From contig CALKTD010000028.1 of the NCBI GenBank assembly GCA_937997345.1, positions 1-49,417 of the forward strand: a stretch of DNA of 49,417 bases. Reading direction: 5' to 3'. A program made the position numbers and the translations under genes. The notes under the pieces were generated by a model that made no database searches, was not told the origin of the DNA, and saw nothing but the letters and a program-made list of their open reading frames with translations. This DNA is from an uncultured Atopobium sp. (GTDB lineage: Bacteria > Actinomycetota > Coriobacteriia > Coriobacteriales > Atopobiaceae). Position 1 is the stretch's first letter; the number at the start of each line of letters is the position of its first letter. This document shows, in pieces, positions 44,612 to 49,417 of the stretch.

Positions 44612-45796
44612 CTACTTGTTTGTTAACCGTTCGATGAGCTTGTTGATCTCCCACTCGGTCATGCCTGCGTCGGTCAGATACTTGCGAGCTCCAGCTGCAT
44701 AATCCGCACCGTCAAGCGAACCGTACGTAGGCACCCCAGCAATGCAGCGAGCGATGTCGTCGAACTTCACGTCAACAACGGCGTCGTAACGAGCCTTGTC
44801 GTCCTTCTCGTTAATGCCGTAATAGTTGTCGTAGGTAATCATGTAGTCGTCGCGCATCTCATCGTAGGATGCACCACAAAGTGCCTCGAGAAGGGCGCAG
44901 ACAAAGCCCGTGCGATCCTTACCATCGGTACAGTGAATAAGGTAGGGACCCTTATGCAGAATTATCTCGCGCAGACCCGCTGCCAGACGGTGGGCATATT
45001 GGCCGCCACGGTAATTATCATTGAGGTCAAGAGCGGCAAAGTTCAACGCATCATACAGGCTCTTATGCCACGTAATGTCGTAGTCCGCATTCTGGTAATA
45101 GCCCTGGATCTCTTCGTTGGTATCCGCGAGGTCCAGAATAAACTGCACACCAGACCTCTGAGCAAGATCGGCCGCGTAAGACGCGCGATTGTTCTGGTTA
45201 TCAATAGGAGACGCCGAGCGATACACCACGCCCTCAGCAATATTTCCACCTTTCATGGGGCGGAAGTTAGCAAAGACCTCGTCACTTGCGTAGTCGGAGC
45301 GATTATTGGTGTACGTTGCACTCAAAGCCTTCTGAACCGCTGCATACTTCTGCTTCTCGTGGAGCGTCACCGTAGCCGTATCTCCCGCCTTAAGACCAGC
45401 GCTTTCCCATAGAGGCTCGCCATTATTTACGCACACATAGACGTAAGGGTAGCCTGGATATCCAACAACCAGTGGCTCGTTGGTTTTGGTGTAATTGCCG
45501 TTGTAGTACGGAATATCGGAGAGCTTGTATCCGTTACTAAACGTAACGTCCACGCTGTCGCCATACTCAAACCCCAGGTTATTAAAATCATCGATGGCGA
45601 TATCCAGGTAGCTGCCACCAAACTTGGGCTCGTAAATTGCCTCGATTTCCCCCGTTGTGATTGATGACTGCACTGTCTGCTGGTCAGAATTATTTTGCAG
45701 GAACGGAAACGCATTGCATCCAACCAGCGCAAACGAGAGCATCAACGTCATAAATACGCTCAAGACCGTCGTAAAACGTTTCTGTAACTTTTGCAT
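44612..45796 (-). CDS. Lipoprotein tyrosine-type phosphatase with N-terminal SAM-hydroxide-type domain
   Basis: 394 residues. A signal sequence ends in a lipobox LVGC, so Cys 27 should carry lipid and the protein stays on the outer membrane face. Residues about 55-150 (SYLDIAIDDFNNLGFEYGDS, VTFSNGYKLSDIPYYNG) resemble the C-terminal domain of SAM hydroxide adenosyltransferases. Residues about 170-390 are a Y_phosphatase3 domain with GVVYRSASP, LDLADTNEE and the P-loop HCTDGKDRTGF, Cys 289 and Arg 295 in place. Such phosphatases act on phospho-Tyr or phosphoinositides when secreted by pathogens. The role here is unknown. It is monocistronic. Confidence 0.82.
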   Translation of the reverse strand: MQKLQKRFTTVLSVFMTLMLSFALVGCNAFPFLQNNSDQQTVQSSITTGEIEAIYEPKFGGSYLDIAIDDFNNLGFEYGDSVDVTFSNGYKLSDIPYYNGNYTKTNEPLVVGYPGYPYVYVCVNNGEPLWESAGLKAGDTATVTLHEKQKYAAVQKALSATYTNNRSDYASDEVFANFRPMKGGNIAEGVVYRSASPIDNQNNRASYAADLAQRSGVQFILDLADTNEEIQGYYQNADYDITWHKSLYDALNFAALDLNDNYRGGQYAHRLAAGLREIILHKGPYLIHCTDGKDRTGFVCALLEALCGASYDEMRDDYMITYDNYYGINEKDDKARYDAVVDVKFDDIARCIAGVPTYGSLDGADYAAGARKYLTDAGMTEWEINKLIERLTNK

Positions 45797-45930
45797 TTCT
45801 CGCCCCGATTCTGCCGACGCTGCGCTTCACACGACGCTGCGGTCAAAAGTCCCTGCGCGTCCAATGGCGCTTCTCGCCCAGTGGTCCCGCACGTCCAAAT
45901 AACACCACTTTGACTATACGTCTGACGAGA

Positions 45931-45958
45931 AACCCCACCTGTCCAAACAGATGGGGTT
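45931..45958. other. Hairpin upstream of the phosphatase gene
   Basis: AACCCCACCTGT / ACAGATGGGGTT, 12-base arms with one mismatch and a four-base loop. No T-run follows on either strand, so it is more likely a leader or processing structure than a terminator. The left arm overlaps a one-mismatch copy of the GGCGAGAAACCC word. Confidence 0.35.
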
Positions 45959-46024
45959 CACATGAACGGTGTCGTTTTATCGGTAGGTGGAGAAGGGCGG
46001 CGCACAATCACCCATCTCATAATC

Positions 46025-46041
46025 AGCTAAATGATTATTTA
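46025..46041. repeat. Left 17-bp inverted repeat of the hsdS locus
   Basis: AGCTAAATGATTATTTA. The exact inverse complement lies at 48262-48278. In both copies it encodes the start of an hsdS segment (LNDYL). It is a candidate crossover site for the recombinase. Confidence 0.7.
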
Positions 46042-46759
46042 CATGAACGACCAAAACCTCGTTCACCTATTGGTTCAAGGACTTTGCTCCATTTCGGAAT
46101 GAAGAGACATACGTAACTGAAATTGGAGATATCCCTATGTCGATGAAGCTTATGCCTTTGGCTAAGCTCACAAAAATCATCACTAAGGGAACGACTCCAA
46201 CCATATTGTGACTTGCATATAAGAGATCAGGAATTAATTTCATTAAGGGGAGAGCATCTGCAATAACCACTCTTTCGACTATGGTAAGTTTGCTCATATT
46301 GATGAGGAAACTCATGCGTTGTTGAAGCGCTCTATTATTGAAGACCGTGATTTACTGTTTACGATTGTGGGCACGCTTGGACGTTTCACCATGACAGAGG
46401 TAGGAATGCTTCCTGCTAACACCAATCAGGCTGTCAGTATTATTTGTGCTGACAAGAAACTCTTGGCTCCTGAAGCATTACTCTCGTATTTCATTGGCGG
46501 TTGGCAAGAAAACTATTACGCTCGTAGAGTTCAGCGATCTGTTCAAGCCAATTTAAGTCTGACAACCTTGAAGTCATTGCCTGTTCCTATTCTTATTGGA
46601 GATAGGCGTTTTGAGTATGAAAGGCAAATCATTCCTATCATCCATGCTTTCGAGGCGGACAATGCTCAGAGCTAGCGTCTATCCGAGCTTCGTGACATAC
46701 TTTTACCTAAGCTTATGTCTGGTGAAATAGATCTTTCGAAGATTAAACTAGGTCGTTAA
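46025..46759 (+). pseudogene. hsdS: Decayed type I restriction specificity (hsdS) segment
   Basis: Pieces in several frames give LNDYLHERPKPRSPIG, then EIGDIPMSMKLMPLAKLTKI, ITKGTTPT, then SGINFIKG. An open run follows: FDYGKFAHIDEETHALLKRS, EDRDLLFTIVGTLGRF, NTNQAVSII, ERQIIPIIHAFEADNAQS. After a TAG the frame continues RLSELRDILLPKLMSGEIDL and ends SKIKLGR. These are one target recognition domain and the conserved C-terminal helix of HsdS, with at least two frameshifts or stops before 46320 and one TAG near the end. No start or N-terminal domain is present. Confidence 0.75.
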
Positions 46760-46778
46760 ATGATTTATGAATACTGTG

Positions 46779-47459
46779 TCACTCTGACTGACTAAGTCTA
46801 AATAAACAACTCTTTTTAGAAAACCCTCTTGAGTATTCCACTGTACTTAATAAACTCAAATAGGAAATCTCTAATAAATAGAGACCTGCAAAGGCATTAA
46901 CAAGATTTTTTAGATTTGCCTTTGCAAAGTTAATATCATCGTTTTGATTGTCGTTTAAGCAAATTCGAGAATGTTTAACATTATTATACGCAGTCCACCA
47001 ACTGGGAACTGACTTATCAACAGCTCGAAAGTAATTACGACCGCTTTTATCTAAGCGCCGTTCGGTTTTAAAGGAATTCCAAGGGGTCAAGTTCATTTCA
47101 TTAAGAAAAATACAAGTTGAATCAGAAAGAATAAAATTTTTCGATGAACTATTGACCAAAGGTAAGTCTTGAATCGCATGCCACCATTTGTAAATATTGT
47201 TTTGTTTATCTTTAGGCTTAAAGTTATTATCAACAGTAGAGGCTATTGTTTTTCCCAATACATCGATTTCGCTACATACAGCTTGAAACAATTTAAGATA
47301 TTCTAAAGAGAAAGTTGAGTAGTTGAGTTCACTGAAAGATACGTATTTTCTAGTGACTAGAAAATCATTTTCAAGTTCACAATAATAATCCCAAAAATTG
47401 TGGATGAAACGTCTTATTTGTAAATCATCTTGGACTTGAAACGTTCTCGACTCCATCAT
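46779..47459 (-). CDS. Hypothetical protein inside the hsdS locus
   Basis: About 226 residues, AT-rich, no named family. Mostly helical. Features: FIHNFWDYYCELENDFLVTR near the start, and a later SWWTAYNNVKHSRI. The W-W-x-x-Y-N-x-V-K-H-x-R pattern recurs in HEPN-like and Apea-like proteins of unknown function. The last 30 residues contain a Leu-rich helix. The start is uncertain (two adjacent ATG codons, or a TTG seven codons earlier with the GAGGG near it). It sits between two hsdS pieces on the strand of the second. Confidence 0.55.
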   Translation of the reverse strand: MMESRTFQVQDDLQIRRFIHNFWDYYCELENDFLVTRKYVSFSELNYSTFSLEYLKLFQAVCSEIDVLGKTIASTVDNNFKPKDKQNNIYKWWHAIQDLPLVNSSSKNFILSDSTCIFLNEMNLTPWNSFKTERRLDKSGRNYFRAVDKSVPSWWTAYNNVKHSRICLNDNQNDDINFAKANLKNLVNAFAGLYLLEISYLSLLSTVEYSRGFSKKSCLFRLSQSE

Positions 47460-47619
47460 CGTATAGCCATCCCTCAACAAGTAATTTTACTGCATTATAA
47501 ATTATGGGAGACTGATTATATATGTTGATTTAATCTACTAGTTAATGTGATTAGACAGAAACACTAAGAGTGCTTTAAATATTTGATAGTAAAGACCAGT
47601 AAACTTAGTTATGTACCTA

Positions 47620-48276
47620 TTAATGTAGATTAATCTTTGAAACATCTAATTCTCCAACTAGCAATTTTGACAATAGTGTTTCTTTCATTCTTTGTAAGCG
47701 CAATGATTCCATGGAATTATTTTCAATTAAATCAAATAGAGGCTTCACTTCTTTAATATATTTCTTCATTGACATATCATCTAGCCATGGAATTTCAATA
47801 TTCGCGAAAGCACCCCTATTAATATTAAGAGTCGCGCTTCCCGTTGCTCCAATACCTAGAAGTTCATTCCTGATTGATTTTAAAGCATAATAAAGGAAGA
47901 ATTCTTCACCTTCATGAGCCGCGATAACAGCGTTAATTTGTTGATTAAAGTGTGAAGGAGTTCTTGTAATTCCAACTAATCCGACTGTCGCAATACAAGA
48001 AATTAGCACACTTCCTCGCGGAACAAGTTTTTTTATTTGTATAGCATTGCCAGATTCAGATAGATATCTTTCAGACGAACAAATCCAAATTGAGGAATGC
48101 ATATCAGGAATGGTAATAAAAGGATAGGTGCGCCCATAGTACTCTGGATTTTTAGTTGATGGTGTTTTACCAGTTATAATATTCTTAACAACATCTGAAA
48201 TCTTAAAAATTAGTTTGGAGCTAATAGAAGCTTCTTTCCAAATTAACTCTCCTATTGAAGCTAAATAATCATTTAG
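47620..48276 (-). pseudogene. hsdS: Silent hsdS segment without a start (one target recognition domain)
   Basis: The open frame begins directly after a TAG at the inverted repeat: LNDYLASIGELIWKEASISS, then KISDVVKNIITGKTPSTKNP and TYPFITIPDMHSSIW, to VPRGSVLISCIATVGLVGIT, GIGATGSATLNINRGAFANI and the C-terminal helix LRLQRMKETLLSKLLVGELD. It is one complete HsdS target recognition domain with the distal conserved region. Without an N-terminal half it cannot be expressed alone, but inversion at the repeat would join it to a different N-terminal part. An internal ATG (48102) exists but is not a likely start. Confidence 0.8.
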
Positions 48277-48278
48277 CT
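48262..48278. repeat. Right 17-bp inverted repeat of the hsdS locus
   Basis: TAAATAATCATTTAGCT, the inverse complement of 46025-46041, at the start of the minus strand hsdS segment. Confidence 0.7.
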
Positions 48279-48348
48279 AAGAATTAGCTTGCAAAACAAA
48301 CGACTTTCCGTAATGATTTTTCTCTTTTACAACTAAAGGAGAAAAATC

Positions 48349-49311
48349 ATGGATGAGACTCTAATCAACCTAATATCACAAAAAATGGAATGCTATCTAT
48401 CTTCAGCACAAATGAAAATATTGAGAGCAACATTGAAGACAACAACAACACAATGCCCAACTAAACTTGAAAACACTGATTTGATTGCTCTATTTTTATC
48501 AGCAAAATCTGTCGAAGGTTGTTCTAACGCCACTCTTTTGTATTATGAAAACACTTTGCGTTCATTAGAACAATCTCTTTTGCGACCAATAAGTAAAGCC
48601 ACTACCGACGATTTAAGAAATTACCTAATCAATTACGAAATCAAACATGGTTCAAGTAAAACTACCATTGATAATATACGTAGAATCTTTTCAAGTTTTT
48701 TCTCATGGCTTGAAGATGAAGACTACATTGTTAAGAGTCCGGCGCGACGTATTAAACACGTCCGATCCCCAAAGAAAATCAAGTCCGTGTTTTCAGACGA
48801 AGACCTGGAACTGCTACGTCAAAGCAGTAGTAATTTACGTGATGCTGCGATTATCAATATACTAGCCTCAACAGGAATGCGAGTTGGAGAACTTGTCCGT
48901 CTTAAGATCAAGGACATTAATATTAGTGAGCGAGAATGTCTTGTAACTGGTAAGGGCAACAAGCAACGAATCGTATATTTTGATGCTCGAACAAAGATTC
49001 ACCTTGAAAAATATTTGGACTCTCGAGAAGATCGCAAAGAGGCTCTTTTTATTCCTCTTAAGGGCTCAGGACCTAAACTATCGATAAACACTGTTGAAAT
49101 TCGTCTCAAAGAACTTGGTAAAGAACTTAATATTCAAAGAGTTCATCCTCATAAATTTAGAAGAACCATGGCAACAAATGCAATTGATAAAGGAATGCCT
49201 ATCGAACAGGTCCAAAAACTACTAGGTCACAGCAAAATTGATACAACCCTAGCCTATGCCATGGTAAACCAAAGCAATGTCAAACACTCACACCAAAAAT
49301 TCATCTCTTAA
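48349..49311 (+). CDS. Tyrosine recombinase linked to hsdS switching
   Basis: 320 residues. An N-terminal SAM-like DNA-binding domain (KSVEGCSNATLLYYENTLRS) precedes the catalytic domain with Arg in LASTGMRVGELVRLKI, Lys in VTGKGNKQRIVYF, HPHKFRRTMAT (H-x-x-R), LGHSKIDTTLAYAMV (H and the nucleophile Tyr). AAAGGAG lies before the ATG. Recombinases of this type between hsdS pieces invert them to change the DNA target of a type I restriction system. It stands between two hsdS segments in opposite orientation, with 17-bp inverted repeats to the left. Confidence 0.9.
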   Translation: MDETLINLISQKMECYLSSAQMKILRATLKTTTTQCPTKLENTDLIALFLSAKSVEGCSNATLLYYENTLRSLEQSLLRPISKATTDDLRNYLINYEIKHGSSKTTIDNIRRIFSSFFSWLEDEDYIVKSPARRIKHVRSPKKIKSVFSDEDLELLRQSSSNLRDAAIINILASTGMRVGELVRLKIKDINISERECLVTGKGNKQRIVYFDARTKIHLEKYLDSREDRKEALFIPLKGSGPKLSINTVEIRLKELGKELNIQRVHPHKFRRTMATNAIDKGMPIEQVQKLLGHSKIDTTLAYAMVNQSNVKHSHQKFIS

Positions 49312-49315
49312 ATGC

Positions 49316-49417
49316 AAATCCCGATTTAACGAGATGTTTGGGGATCCTGTTTTGAATGAAATGGGTTGGGATAAACATGCTTTAAAGGAATTTGGAATAT
49401 GGAAAAGCGGTGGAACT
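49316..49417 (+). CDS. hsdS: Start of a further hsdS segment, cut by the window edge
   Basis: The open frame reads KSRFNEMFGDPVLNEMGWDK, then HALKEFGIWKSGGT to the window end. K-S-R-F-x-E-M-F-G-D-P and G-W-x-x-x-x-L-x-x-x-G-x-x-x-S-G-G-T are the central conserved region and start of the second target recognition domain in HsdS. The frame overlaps the end of the recombinase gene and has no clear start, so it may be another silent cassette or the 5' end of a rearranged gene. hsdM and hsdR are not in the window. Confidence 0.7.

Overview
The window looks like chromosome of a Coriobacteriia actinobacterium, most likely Atopobiaceae (a Lancefieldella/Atopobium-like human commensal). This is inferred from gene content, not from a search: a TsaB-RimI-TsaD triple fusion followed by glutamine-dependent NAD synthetase, an LPXTG adhesin, a lipobox tyrosine phosphatase of the SAM-hydroxide type, and a MupG/Lac-type PTS operon. 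No rRNA, tRNA or CRISPR array was recognised.

Layout. 0-1.7 kb: tail of an ABC transporter, an HTH-Fic protein with a palindromic operator, and a TfoX-N protein. 1.7-15.4 kb: a GC-rich accessory island rich in defence and toxin-antitoxin material. It holds a decayed DUF4160/DUF2442-HTH module, a HEPN-like/NTF2-like fusion, two decayed AAA-DUF4143 ATPases, a PHP-AAA ATPase with a small coupled partner, a decayed Doc toxin, a large repeat-metallophosphoesterase protein, a zinc-ribbon/membrane-protein pair and a broken excisionase-type HTH gene. 15.8-17.6 kb: a GntR/DUF5808 membrane-protein operon. 17.8-33.9 kb: core genes (guaA, LPXTG adhesin, LCP protein, ychF, an Fe-S protein, groEL/groES, nadE, tsaB-rimI-tsaD). 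34.1-39.0 kb: a second defence block, with an Abi_2 HEPN protein preceded by a small structured RNA, McrBC with an amber stop early in mcrB, and two GNAT acetyltransferases. 39.2-45.8 kb: a MupG/PTS/LicR operon and the lipoprotein phosphatase. 46.0-49.4 kb: a type I restriction specificity shuffling locus with three hsdS pieces, a tyrosine recombinase and a 17-bp inverted repeat.

The most striking signals are these. (1) A 12-mer, GGCGAGAAACCC, occurs 5 times exactly and 8 more times with one mismatch; 12 of the 13 copies lie in the 19.6-45.9 kb core and none in the 1.7-19.6 kb accessory stretch, which resembles a DNA-uptake-like or architecture-imparting word. (2) A promoter-driven short hairpin RNA lies directly upstream of the Abi HEPN gene, a candidate RNA-toxin pair. 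(3) The PHP-AAA ATPase forms a translationally coupled two-gene unit with a 95-residue protein. (4) hsdS segments around a dedicated recombinase form an invertible locus. Many accessory genes are broken; several premature stops are TAG at positions where a related copy has glutamine.
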